From assembly GCF_016595675.1 (NCBI RefSeq), contig NZ_JAENJH010000013.1:1-64000 (forward strand): DNA of 64,000 nt, written 5' to 3'. Shown piece by piece: positions 24,425 to 32,767 of the stretch. Both the position numbers and the translations under genes were made by a program. Below the pieces are notes generated by a model. It saw nothing but the letters and a program-made list of their open reading frames with translations. It made no database searches and was not told where the DNA came from. This DNA comes from Prauserella cavernicola (GTDB lineage: Bacteria > Actinomycetota > Actinomycetes > Mycobacteriales > Pseudonocardiaceae). Position 1 is the stretch's first letter, and each line of letters opens with the position of its first letter.

Positions 24425-25111
24425 ATGACGCACCCGGCCGGAGAACCGTTCGCGGCCCGCCCGCCGACCAGTCACGAGCGGATGACGGGCCTGCACTGGG
24501 ACGCCTCGTATCGCGATGGCCCCGCGCCGTGGGACATCGGCGCTCCGCAGCCCGCCTTCGTGCGTCTCGCGCCCGGGCTCACGGGTCCGGTGCTCGACGC
24601 GGGGTGCGGCACCGGAGAGAACGCGCTGCTCGTCGCCTCGCGGGGACTGACCGTGCTGGGCGTCGACGTCGCCGAGACGGCGCTGGCGATGGCCCGGGAG
24701 AAGGCGCGAGCCCGCGGCGTCGACGCCGAGTTCGCCGTCGCGGACGCGCTGCGCCTGGACCTCCTGGGCCGCCGGTTCGCGACGGTGCTGGACTGCGGGC
24801 TGCTGCACACTTTCGACGGCGTCGAGCGGCCCCGCTACGCGGCGAGCCTGGCGTCGGTGACCGGCCCCGGTGCGACGGTGTACGTGCTGTGCTTCAGCGA
24901 CGCGGGCCCGGGCACCGGCCCGCACCCCGTGCGCGAGGACGACGTGCGGGCCGCGTTCGGCACCGGGGACTGGCACGTCGCCGCCGTCGAACGCGAGCGG
25001 ATCCGCACCCGGTTCCACGACGAGGACGGCGCCCCGGCCTGGCTCGCGACGATCACCCGGACCCAGGCGGGGTTCTGGGCAGCACGCGGTCGAGGACCAG
25101 CCGGGCGCTGA
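24425..25111 (+). CDS. SAM-dependent methyltransferase (class I)
   Basis: A 228-residue methyltransferase. PWDIGAPQPAFVRL precedes motif I VLDAGCGTGENAL, the acidic motif VLGVDVAETAL, and ATVLDCGLLHTF. The layout resembles thiopurine- and TehB-type small-molecule methyltransferases. Two in-frame starts exist; ATG 24425 has GGGAGG eight bases before it, ATG 24419 only two. It is probably cotranscribed with the esterase homologue. Its last 59 bases overlap the convergent hydrolase gene, so both C-termini are read from the same DNA. Confidence 0.82.
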   Translation: MTHPAGEPFAARPPTSHERMTGLHWDASYRDGPAPWDIGAPQPAFVRLAPGLTGPVLDAGCGTGENALLVASRGLTVLGVDVAETALAMAREKARARGVDAEFAVADALRLDLLGRRFATVLDCGLLHTFDGVERPRYAASLASVTGPGATVYVLCFSDAGPGTGPHPVREDDVRAAFGTGDWHVAAVERERIRTRFHDEDGAPAWLATITRTQAGFWAARGRGPAGR

Positions 25112-26351
25112 TCAGCGGGTCGAGCATCCGCTGCCTGCCGTGCCGGGACATCGTGGAGATGCGGCCGGCGAGCTCCGGCAGCCGGGTGTGGGACCCGTGC
25201 CGGATCGCGTCCGCCGCGAGCAGGGTCGCGAGCGGGTGGCCGTCCAGCGCGCTGTGCCCGAGGTCGTCGATCGGCAGCAGCACCGCGTCCGGGACGAGCT
25301 CCACCACCTGCTCGGCCACACTGCGCGGCGTGCGCAGGTCCCGTTCGCCCGAGACGGCCACGGTCGGCCAGGTGAAGTGGGGCAGTGCGGCGGGCAGGTC
25401 GACGGCGTCGCCCTCGTAGAGCGGGAAGTCGCCCTGCCGCGCGGCCCGCGACCGGCTCAGGTCCAGGGGCCCGCCGTCGGAGGCGGTGCCGTGACCCAGT
25501 TCGCGGTAGGCGATGGCGCCCACGAGATCGAACTCCATCACGTAGGGCACGGGCGTGGTCAGTTCGGACTCGCCGCTCTGGGCGATCCAGCGCCAGGTGC
25601 GCCCGCCCCGGCCGTCGCGCACCGCGCCGAGCAGCCGGTCCAGTAGCGCGAGCCCGCCGAACTCGTAGGTCACCTGGACGACCCGCGCCGCCTCGCCGGC
25701 TGGCACCAGCCCGTTCTCGACCAGGAACCGCACCGTGCGCGCGGACTCCCGGGTGCGCTCGTCGTCGCCGTCCCAGAACAGCCTGCGGATGGTGGCCGTG
25801 GCCACGGCTTCCGTGCTCGCTCCCAGCGTCGGTGAGTCGAGCACCATCCCGGCCACGTGCTCGGGATGCCGGGCACCGAAGGCGGCCGCCAGGTACGAGC
25901 CGTACGAACTGCCGTGGACGATCGCCTGGCGCACGCCGCAGTCGTCCAGCACGGCGGCCATGTCGTCGAGGACGGCGTCGACGGACAGCTCGGCCCACGG
26001 AAGGTCCACACCGGACACGTCGCGCCGGGAGAAGCCCACGCCGCGGTGCTCCATCATCAGCACGTCCAGCCCGCGGGCGGTGGCGAGGTCGCGGAACTGC
26101 TCGTAGGGCAGCACCGACGCGAGGCCGGGGCCACCGGGCAGCACGAACACCGGTGGTCCGTCGCCGCTGCCGGTGCGCACGTAGGTCAGGTCGAACGCGC
26201 CGTGGCCGAGTGGCCTCCGGATGCGGTGCAGGTCGCCCCGCGCGGCCCGCTTCTGCGCGGCGAGGTGAAACCCCGCGTACTGATCCCCCACAGGTTCCTC
26301 GCTCCCGTCGACGGCCGCACCGCGACGGTACCACGGGCGAGCGTCGTCCAT
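25053..26351 (-). CDS. Alpha/beta hydrolase, proline iminopeptidase-like
   Basis: A 432-residue alpha/beta hydrolase. The oxyanion-hole motif is PVFVLPGGPGL, the nucleophile elbow is VHGSSYGSYLA, and the C-terminal His lies in DDLGHSALDGH. The GGPG motif and the large cap place it with prolyl iminopeptidases and TAP-like peptidases (S33). No clear signal peptide is seen. The start is uncertain: residues 1-25 look poorly conserved, and a downstream start is possible. The 3' end overlaps the convergent methyltransferase gene by 59 bases. Confidence 0.8.
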   Translation of the reverse strand: MDDARPWYRRGAAVDGSEEPVGDQYAGFHLAAQKRAARGDLHRIRRPLGHGAFDLTYVRTGSGDGPPVFVLPGGPGLASVLPYEQFRDLATARGLDVLMMEHRGVGFSRRDVSGVDLPWAELSVDAVLDDMAAVLDDCGVRQAIVHGSSYGSYLAAAFGARHPEHVAGMVLDSPTLGASTEAVATATIRRLFWDGDDERTRESARTVRFLVENGLVPAGEAARVVQVTYEFGGLALLDRLLGAVRDGRGGRTWRWIAQSGESELTTPVPYVMEFDLVGAIAYRELGHGTASDGGPLDLSRSRAARQGDFPLYEGDAVDLPAALPHFTWPTVAVSGERDLRTPRSVAEQVVELVPDAVLLPIDDLGHSALDGHPLATLLAADAIRHGSHTRLPELAGRISTMSRHGRQRMLDPLISARLVLDRVLPRTPPGSG

Positions 26352-26475
26352 TGTGGACTAATGGGGCCGCTGGCCCCTGCCCGCTCGACGTGTGACCCAG
26401 AAGACTGCACGAGCTGTCACATTCCTGGTCGCCGCGTAGTCCTCACAGTGTGGGCACCAGAACGGGAGAGACGCC

Positions 26476-27864
26476 ATGAAGCGGATCCTGATCGTCGGCG
26501 GTGGGTACGCGGGGTTCTACGCCGCGTGGAAACTGGAGCGGCGGCTCCGGCCGGGTGAGGCCGAGCTGACCGTCGTCGACCCCCGCCCCTACCTGACCTA
26601 CCAGCCCTTTCTGCCAGAGGTTGTCGCGGGCTCCGTCGAGGCCAGGCACGCCGCGGTGTCGCATCGCAGGCACCTGCGCCGCACCCGGCTCGTCTCCGGC
26701 TGGGTGACGGTGATCGACCACGAGCACCGCAGGGTCACGGTGCAACCGGCCGAGGGCACCGAGTTCGAGCTCGGCTACGACGTCATCGTGGTCACCGCGG
26801 GCGCGGTGACCCGCAAGTTCCCGGTGCCCGGCATCGCCGAGGAGGCGATCGGCCTCAAACACGTCGAGGAGGCCGTGGCGATCCGCGACCGGTTGCTGAC
26901 CGCGTTCGACCGGGCGGCCGTGCTGCCACCAGGGCCGATGCGGCAGCGGCTGCTCACCGTCACGGTCGTCGGCGGCGGGTTCTCGGGCGTCGAGGGCTTC
27001 GGCGAGGCACTCTCGCTCGCCCACGCCCTGGTGCGCCGCTACCCCGAGATCCGGCGAGACGAGGTGCGCTTCCACCTCGTGGAGGCGGGCGAGCGGATCC
27101 TGCCCGAGGTCACCGACCGGCCGGGCCGCTGGGTGGTCGAGTCGCTGCGGTGCCGCGGCGCCCGCGTGCACCTGCGCACCACGGTCACCTCCGCCGTCGA
27201 CGGGCACGTCGTGCTCTCGACCGGCGAGGAGTTCGACTCGGAGCTCATCGTGTGGACCGCGGGCAACGCGGCCAACCCCGTCGTCGACAAGCACACGGAC
27301 CTGCCCGTCGACGAGCACGGCCACATCGTGGTGCGCCCCGACCTGCGCGTGGGCACCGAGGCCGAGCCCGTCGCCGACGCCTGGGCCGCGGGCGACGACG
27401 CCGCCGTGCCCGACCTCGTCGCGCCCGCGGCCGGCACCCGGACGGTGCCCAACGCGCAGCACGCGTTCCGCCAGGGCAAGCTGCTCGCTCGCAACATCGT
27501 GGCCAGCCTGCGCGGGCGCGAACCCGAGCCGTACGTACACCGCAGCCTCGGCGCCATCGCCACGCTCGGCATCGGGCACGGAATCTTCCAGTACCGGCGG
27601 ATCGTGATCACGGGGGTGCTCGCGTGGCTGATGCACCGCGGCTATCACGTGCTCGCCGTGCCGACCTGGGAACGCAAGGTCCGCGTGCTCGTCGTCTGGC
27701 TCACCGCCGGGCTCTTCGGCCGCGACGTCGTGTCGCTGGCCTCGGTGGAGCACCCGCGCGACGCGTTCGTCTCCGGTGGCGCCCCGCGACCGGCCGCACC
27801 ACCCGTTCCACCCATCCCACCCGCTCCAACCAGCAGACCCAGTACGGAAGGGGACCAGCCATGA
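26476..27864 (+). CDS. Type II NADH dehydrogenase-like flavoprotein
   Basis: A 462-residue two-dinucleotide-binding oxidoreductase. FAD binds at ILIVGGGYAGFYAAW (5-19), the second nucleotide at VTVVGGGFSGVEGFGE, and the FAD-ribityl motif is ADAWAAGDDAAVPD. A C-terminal hydrophobic/amphipathic stretch (IVITGVLAWLMHRGYHVLAVPTWERKVRVLVVWLTAGLFG) fits membrane attachment as in NDH-2. It would oxidise NADH and reduce menaquinone without pumping protons. It overlaps the next gene by ATGA. Confidence 0.85.
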   Translation: MKRILIVGGGYAGFYAAWKLERRLRPGEAELTVVDPRPYLTYQPFLPEVVAGSVEARHAAVSHRRHLRRTRLVSGWVTVIDHEHRRVTVQPAEGTEFELGYDVIVVTAGAVTRKFPVPGIAEEAIGLKHVEEAVAIRDRLLTAFDRAAVLPPGPMRQRLLTVTVVGGGFSGVEGFGEALSLAHALVRRYPEIRRDEVRFHLVEAGERILPEVTDRPGRWVVESLRCRGARVHLRTTVTSAVDGHVVLSTGEEFDSELIVWTAGNAANPVVDKHTDLPVDEHGHIVVRPDLRVGTEAEPVADAWAAGDDAAVPDLVAPAAGTRTVPNAQHAFRQGKLLARNIVASLRGREPEPYVHRSLGAIATLGIGHGIFQYRRIVITGVLAWLMHRGYHVLAVPTWERKVRVLVVWLTAGLFGRDVVSLASVEHPRDAFVSGGAPRPAAPPVPPIPPAPTSRPSTEGDQP

Positions 27865-28610
27865 GGATCGTCGTCATCGGTGGCACCGGCCTGATCGGCT
27901 CGCAGGTCGTCACGTGGCTGCGCGAGCACGGCCACGACGTGGTGCCCGCCTCACCGGGAACCGGCGTGAACACCGTCACCGGTGACGGCGTGCGGGAGGC
28001 CCTGCGCGGTACACAGGTGGTGGTGGACGTGTCGAACTCGCCGTCCTTCGCCGCGGACGAGGTCATGGCGTTCTTCCGCACCTCCACCACCACGCTGATC
28101 GAGGCCGCGAAGGAGGCCGGTGTGGGCCACTACGTCGCGTTGTCGGTGGTGGGCACCGACCGCCTGCCCGAGTCCGGCTACTTCCGCGCGAAGGTGGCGC
28201 AGGAACGACTGATCACCGACTCCGGCCTGCCCTACTCTCTGGTGCACGCCACCCAGTTCTTCGAGTTCGCGGGCGGCATCGCCGATACGTCCACACAGGA
28301 CAGCGCCGTGCGGCTGCCCGGTGCCGGGGTGCGGCCGGTCGCCTCCGCCGAGGTCGCCGCGACCGTCGCCCGCGTCGCGGCCGGGCCGCCGCTCGACGGC
28401 ACGCTCGAGGTGGCCGGGCCCGAGGAGCTCGGGCTCGACGAGTGGATCCGCACCGTGCTCGCCGCGCGCTCCGACCCGCGCGAGGTCGTCACCGATCCGG
28501 CCGCCGGGTACTTCGGCGCGCCCGTGCGACGGGACAGCCTGCTGCCCGCACCCGGCGCCGAGATCGCGAGCACCCGCCTCGCCGACTGGCTTGCACTCGA
28601 CGTACGTTGA
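27861..28610 (+). CDS. NmrA-like NAD(P)-binding protein (atypical SDR)
   Basis: A 249-residue Rossmann protein with the GGTGLIGSQV cofactor loop and an AGVGHYVALSVVGTDRLPESGYFRAKVAQERLI stretch. It lacks the classical YxxxK set in a standard position, so it belongs to the NmrA/atypical SDR group. Members act as redox sensors or quinone/isoflavone-type reductases. It sits between an NDH-2-like enzyme and an SdhA-like flavoprotein, which hints at a role in redox balance. Confidence 0.8.
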   Translation: MRIVVIGGTGLIGSQVVTWLREHGHDVVPASPGTGVNTVTGDGVREALRGTQVVVDVSNSPSFAADEVMAFFRTSTTTLIEAAKEAGVGHYVALSVVGTDRLPESGYFRAKVAQERLITDSGLPYSLVHATQFFEFAGGIADTSTQDSAVRLPGAGVRPVASAEVAATVARVAAGPPLDGTLEVAGPEELGLDEWIRTVLAARSDPREVVTDPAAGYFGAPVRRDSLLPAPGAEIASTRLADWLALDVR

Positions 28611-28624
28611 CCGAAGGAGTACCG

Positions 28625-30355
28625 ATGACCCATCCCGAGAAGCAGCTCGCCACCTCCGTGCTCGTGATCGGCACGGGCGGAGCCGGGTTGCGGGCCGCCA
28701 TCGAGCTGGCCGAACGCGGCGTGGACACGCTCGTGCTCGGCAAGCGGCCCCGTTCCGACGCCCACACCACGCTCGCCGCGGGCGGCATCAACGCGGCACT
28801 GTCCACGATGGACGTCGAGGACAGCTGGCAGCAGCACGCCGCCGACACCATCAAGGAGAGCTATCTGCTCGCCCATCCCGACATCGTGCGGACCGTGGCC
28901 GAGCAGGGCGCGCGCGGCATCGGCGACCTCGAGCGCTGGGGGATGCCCTTCGCGCGGGAGGACGACGGCCGCATCTCGCAGCGCTTCTTCGGTGCGCACA
29001 CCTACCGGCGCACCGCGTTCGCGGGCGACTACACCGGGCTGGAGATCCAGCGGACGCTGGTGAACAGGGCCGCGCAGCTCAAGGTCCCTGTGCTCGACAC
29101 GTGTTACGTCACCAGGATCCTCGTGCGCGACAACGTGGTCTTCGGCGCCTATGGCTTCGACCTCGAGACCGGGCAGCGCTACGTGATCCACGCCGACGCG
29201 GTGGTGCTGGCCGCGGGCGGGCACACCCGCATCTGGCGGCGCACGTCGTCGCGGCGAGACGAGAACACCGGCGACTCGTTCCGGCTCGCCGTGCTCGCGG
29301 GCGGGCGCATCCGCGACCCCGAGCTGGTGCAGTTCCACCCGTCGGGCCTGATCGAGCCCGAGAACGCGGCGGGCACGCTCGTGTCCGAGGCCGCCAGGGG
29401 AGAGGGCGGAATCCTGCGCAACGCCGACGGGGAGCGGTTCATGGCCCGCTACGACCCCGAACGGCTCGAACTGTCCACCCGAGACCGTGTCGCGCTCGCC
29501 GCCTTCACCGAGATCAAGGAGGGCAGGGGAACCCCGCGCGGCGGCGTCTGGCTCGACGTGTCGCACCTGCCGCGCGAGACGATCATGAGCAGGCTGCCGC
29601 GGGTCTACCAGACGCTGCTGGAACTGCAGATGCTCGACATCACCCGCGAGCCGATCGAGATCGCGCCCACCGCGCACTACTCGATGGGCGGCGTGTGGGT
29701 GCGGCCCGAGGACCACGGCACCGGTGTCGACGGCCTCTACGCCATCGGCGAGGCCTCCAGCGGGCTGCACGGCGCCAACCGCCTCGGCGGCAACTCGCTG
29801 ATCGAGCTGCTGGTGTACGGCAGGATCGTCGGCGAGGACGCGGCGCGCTACTCGGCGGAGCTGCCCGCCCAGCGCCGGTCGCGGGAGGCGCTGGCCGAGG
29901 CCCGTGCGGAGGTGGACGAGCTGCTCGCCGCCGATGGCCCGGAGAACGTGCGCGCCCTGCAACGGGCCGTGCGCGACACGATGACCGAGCACGCGGGCGT
30001 GGTGCGCGACGAGACCGGACTGCGCAAGGGGCTGGCCGAGCTCGACGAGCTCGAGGAACGCATCACCCAGGTCGGCGTGCACCCCGACCTGGCGGGCTAC
30101 GGCGACCTGGCACACGCCTTCGACCTCAAGGCCTCCGCGCTCGCGGCCCGCGCCACGCTCGAGGCGGCGCTGGCGCGCACGGAGACCCGGGGCTGCCACA
30201 ACCGCGCCGACTTCCCGGAACTCGACCCGGCACAGCGCGTGAACCTCGTGTGGGCGGGCCCCGGCCGGATCGAACGGGAGGAGCTGCCCCCGGTGCCCGA
30301 CGAGATCACCGCGCTCATGCGGGAGGTCTCGTCGGAGGGCAAGCTCGTCGAGTAG
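28625..30355 (+). CDS. Orphan fumarate reductase/succinate dehydrogenase-type flavoprotein
   Basis: A 576-residue SdhA/FrdA/NadB-superfamily flavoprotein. The FAD site is LVIGTGGAGLRAAIELAERG (about 14-33), followed by HTTLAAGGINAAL. The active-site segments are ELVQFHPSGLI, SEAARGEGG and APTAHYSMGGVWV, and GEASSGLHGANRLGGNSLIELLVYG is the C-terminal FAD motif. These fit SdhA/FrdA better than L-aspartate oxidase. No iron-sulfur or membrane-anchor subunit is adjacent, and no NAD-biosynthesis genes are near. It may be a soluble fumarate-reductase-like enzyme using NADH or the nearby NDH-2/NmrA proteins. That link is inference. A strong terminator hairpin follows. Confidence 0.82.
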   Translation: MTHPEKQLATSVLVIGTGGAGLRAAIELAERGVDTLVLGKRPRSDAHTTLAAGGINAALSTMDVEDSWQQHAADTIKESYLLAHPDIVRTVAEQGARGIGDLERWGMPFAREDDGRISQRFFGAHTYRRTAFAGDYTGLEIQRTLVNRAAQLKVPVLDTCYVTRILVRDNVVFGAYGFDLETGQRYVIHADAVVLAAGGHTRIWRRTSSRRDENTGDSFRLAVLAGGRIRDPELVQFHPSGLIEPENAAGTLVSEAARGEGGILRNADGERFMARYDPERLELSTRDRVALAAFTEIKEGRGTPRGGVWLDVSHLPRETIMSRLPRVYQTLLELQMLDITREPIEIAPTAHYSMGGVWVRPEDHGTGVDGLYAIGEASSGLHGANRLGGNSLIELLVYGRIVGEDAARYSAELPAQRRSREALAEARAEVDELLAADGPENVRALQRAVRDTMTEHAGVVRDETGLRKGLAELDELEERITQVGVHPDLAGYGDLAHAFDLKASALAARATLEAALARTETRGCHNRADFPELDPAQRVNLVWAGPGRIEREELPPVPDEITALMREVSSEGKLVE

Positions 30356-30363
30356 CAGGGCGG

Positions 30364-30397
30364 GCCCGGTGCGCCTCGGCATGGAGGCGCACCGGGC
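30364..30397. terminator. Bidirectional terminator hairpin
   Basis: A perfect 13-bp stem (GCCCGGTGCGCCT paired with AGGCGCACCGGGC) with an eight-base loop fills the gap between the convergent SdhA-like and P450 genes. It has no T-run. Confidence 0.75.
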
Positions 30398-30404
30398 GCT
30401 CAGC

Positions 30405-31622
30405 TCACCACGTCACCGGCAGTTCGTACACGCCGTAGACCGCGCCGTCGTGCTTGAACGGGATCTCATCCAGCTCCGTCGCCGCGCGCAGGGTCGGGAT
30501 CCGGCGGTAGAGCGTGCTGTAGACGACCTGCAGCTCCAGCCGGGCCAGTGACTGGCCGAGGCACTGGTGCACGCCGAAGCCGAACGCGATGTGCCGCCTG
30601 GCGTCGCGGCCGACGTCGAGCCGGTCCGGGTCGGCGAAGACCTCCGGGTCCCGGTTGCCGATGTCGTTGGCCAGGATGATGCCCTCGCCCGCCTTGATCG
30701 TCTCGCCCGCGATCTCGATGTCCTCGGTGGCGACGCGGCGGCGGCCGTTGTGGGTGATGTTGAGGTAGCGCAGCAGCTCCTCGACCGCCGTGCTCACCAG
30801 CTTCTCGTCGTCGGTGTCGCGCAGGCGGGCCAGCTGCTCGGGGTGCTCCAGCAGTGCGAGGGTGCCGAGCGCGATCATGTTCGCCGTGGTCTCGTGCCCG
30901 GCGACGAGCAGCAGCACGCCCATCTGTGCCGCCTCCGCCCGGGTCAGCTCGCCCGCCTCGACGCGGGAGGCCAGCCCGGAGAGCAGGTCGTCGCCCGGCT
31001 CGGTGAGCTTGGCTCCCACCAGCTCGTCCAGGTAGGCGGCGAGCGCGCCGATCGCGGCCTGGCGCTGTTCGACAGCGGTGGTCTGCCGGATCATGACCTT
31101 GCTGTTGTCCTGGAAGAAGTCGTGGTCGGAGTAGGGGACCCCGAGCAGCTCGCAGATCACCAGCGACGGCACCGGCAGCGCGAACGCCTCCACGAGGTCC
31201 ACCGGCTTCGGCCCGGCGAGCATCTCGTCGATGAGGTCGTCGACGATCTTCTGGATGGCGGGCCGCATCGCGGCGACCCGCCGGACCGCGAACGGCGCGG
31301 TGACCATGCGCCGCAGCCGGGCGTGCTCCGGATCGTCCATCAGGATGAAGCTGATCTTCGAGCCCTCGCCGGTGACCGGCGCCGGGCTGGGGTAGCCGGG
31401 CCTGCGGATGTCCGAGCTCACCCGGGGATCGGCCATCAGCGCCCGTTGTTCGGCGTAGCGGGTCACCAGCCACGGTGTCCTGCCGTCCCATAGCCGGACC
31501 CGGGCCAGCGGACCCTCCTCCTGCTTGGCCTTGGCCTCGGGTGGTGGGTCGAACGGGCAGCGCGCCGCCCTGGGCATGGGGAACTCGGGTGCGTCGGCCT
31601 CGGCGCTGTGCGTGGTGGTCAC
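30405..31622 (-). CDS. Cytochrome P450 (CYP105-like)
   Basis: A 405-residue bacterial class I P450. The I-helix oxygen motif is LLVAGHETTANM, the K-helix is EELLR, and the heme loop is FGFGVHQCLGQSLARLEL with the axial Cys. DPEHARLRRMV and the overall pattern resemble CYP105-type actinobacterial enzymes. With the [3Fe-4S] ferredoxin encoded immediately upstream it should hydroxylate a small organic substrate. GTG 31622 has GGAG six bases before it; TTG 31634 overlaps that site. It is the third gene of a TetR-ferredoxin-P450 operon. That operon shares its operator sequence with the Baeyer-Villiger gene 13 kb away. Confidence 0.9.
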   Translation of the reverse strand: MTTTHSAEADAPEFPMPRAARCPFDPPPEAKAKQEEGPLARVRLWDGRTPWLVTRYAEQRALMADPRVSSDIRRPGYPSPAPVTGEGSKISFILMDDPEHARLRRMVTAPFAVRRVAAMRPAIQKIVDDLIDEMLAGPKPVDLVEAFALPVPSLVICELLGVPYSDHDFFQDNSKVMIRQTTAVEQRQAAIGALAAYLDELVGAKLTEPGDDLLSGLASRVEAGELTRAEAAQMGVLLLVAGHETTANMIALGTLALLEHPEQLARLRDTDDEKLVSTAVEELLRYLNITHNGRRRVATEDIEIAGETIKAGEGIILANDIGNRDPEVFADPDRLDVGRDARRHIAFGFGVHQCLGQSLARLELQVVYSTLYRRIPTLRAATELDEIPFKHDGAVYGVYELPVTW

Positions 31623-31655
31623 GGTCGGCTCCAATCGGGACGGTCTACAACGGAC

Positions 31656-31853
31656 TCAGGCGTCGCCGAGCGTGATCGCGCCGGCGGGGCAGAGGTCGGC
31701 CGCCTCCCGCACCGTCGCCCGCAGTCCGTCCGTCGGCTCCGCGTCCAGCAGGACGACGATGCCGTCGTCCTCGCGCTGGTCGAAGACCTCGGGCGCCACC
31801 ATTGCGCAGGACCCCGCGCCGCAGCACCTGTCCTCGTCGACAACGACCTTCAT
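31656..31853 (-). CDS. [3Fe-4S] ferredoxin
   Basis: A 65-residue ferredoxin. The cluster ligands fit a C-x5-C...C-P pattern: CCGAGSCAMVAPEVF near the N-terminus and DLCPAGAI near the C-terminus. These are the spacing and length of the small 3Fe-4S ferredoxins paired with actinobacterial P450s. It should pass electrons from a reductase (not encoded nearby) to the P450. GGAG lies eight bases before ATG 31853. Confidence 0.9.
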   Translation of the reverse strand: MKVVVDEDRCCGAGSCAMVAPEVFDQREDDGIVVLLDAEPTDGLRATVREAADLCPAGAITLGDA

Positions 31854-31888
31854 CCTCGGTTCTCCTTCGTTCGTGGTGGGTCCGCGCG

Positions 31889-32548
31889 TCAGTCGCGGGA
31901 GACGACGGGGGCGTGCCAGAGCCCCACGATCGCGTCGATGAGGCCGTCGGCGGCCTCGTGCCAGCTCGCCCGGGGGGTGGGCGTGCCGTCGGCGATGGCA
32001 CGTTCGCGCTCGGCGACGAGGTGCACCATCAGCTGCCTGGCCATGTCGCCGCGCTCCATGCGCACCTCGACCGGCAGTTCGGGAAGGCAGCGGTTGAGCC
32101 CGTCCAGTGTTCGCACCAGGGGCGGGGAGGTCAGCGACTCGGCCGCCATGGTCTCGCGCAGCGTCGGGTCGGTCATCACCTGCGCGCCGAAGCGGGCGAA
32201 CCACGTGGGCGGGCCCAGGTCGGCGAGGTGCTCGGTGGAGGGACGCACGAGACAGGCCACCCAGTCGCGGGTGTCCGTGGAGTCGCCGCTCTCGTCGACC
32301 AGTCGTGCACGGATACGTTCGATCTCGTCGCTGTGCCTGCGCACGATGGCGCGCACCAGGTCGGCCTTGGTGCCGAAGTGGTAGTTCACCGCGGCGTTGT
32401 TGCCCTGACCCGCGGCCTCGCTGATCTGGCGGTTGGACACGGCGAACACCCCGTGCTCGGCGAACAGCCGCTCCGCCGCGGTGAGGATCGCCTCGCGGGT
32501 GGCGCTGACCCGGTCGGCGCGCGCCGTTCCGCCCGGCACGCTCACCAC
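31889..32548 (-). CDS. TetR-family regulator of the P450 operon
   Basis: A 219-residue TetR protein. The helix-turn-helix (TREAILTAAERLFAEHGVFAVSNRQISEAAGQGNNAAVNYHFGTKADLVRAI) has the NxAAVxYHFG variant seen in many catabolic TetR proteins. It is the first gene of the ferredoxin-P450 operon, so it is probably autoregulated through the operator overlapping its promoter. GTG 32548 is the first possible start; a GTG three codons later has better Shine-Dalgarno spacing. Because the same operator lies before the Baeyer-Villiger gene, it may control both loci. Confidence 0.85.
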   Translation of the reverse strand: MVSVPGGTARADRVSATREAILTAAERLFAEHGVFAVSNRQISEAAGQGNNAAVNYHFGTKADLVRAIVRRHSDEIERIRARLVDESGDSTDTRDWVACLVRPSTEHLADLGPPTWFARFGAQVMTDPTLRETMAAESLTSPPLVRTLDGLNRCLPELPVEVRMERGDMARQLMVHLVAERERAIADGTPTPRASWHEAADGLIDAIVGLWHAPVVSRD

Positions 32549-32663
32549 CTCGCCGGGACCGTGCGTGGTCCGTCCGGCACGGCGAACGGACTGCTCGGCA
32601 CCGTCGCGGTGCGGGTCTCGCTCACCGTGGGTCCTCCTCCGGATCGGCCTCGACTCGGTGGTC

Positions 32664-32706
32664 AGTTAACCGACGATCCGGGGAGTAAGTCAAGTGATTG
32701 ATTTAA
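32664..32706 (-). promoter_or_regulatory. Promoter with overlapping operator, second copy of the 18602 site
   Basis: On the minus strand TTGACT (32693-32688) and TTAACT (32669-32664) are 18 bases apart. The operator at 32685-32706 has arms GTAAGTCAA and TTGATTTAA around GTGA. It covers the -35 box and matches the site at 18602-18623 in 19 of 22 positions. This is a textbook arrangement for repression. Confidence 0.65.
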
Positions 32707-32724
32707 ATTGTGCCGGGTCGTGCG

Positions 32725-32761
32725 CCCGTGGCGTCCCGGGACCGGCCCGGGACGCCACGGG
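32725..32761 (-). terminator. Strong hairpin terminator after the sorbosone dehydrogenase-like gene
   Basis: CCCGTGGCGTCCCGGG and its perfect complement form a 16-bp stem with loop ACCGG, six bases beyond the stop codon on the minus strand. Confidence 0.8.
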
Positions 32762-32767
32762 TCGCTG

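Noticed and set aside
28625-30355. L-aspartate oxidase NadB
   Set aside because: The active-site segments (HPSG, HYSMGG) fit SdhA/FrdA better, and nadA/nadC are not adjacent.
28232-30382. 716-codon antisense frame over the SdhA-like gene
   Set aside because: The SdhA-like frame carries all family motifs; the antisense product shows none.
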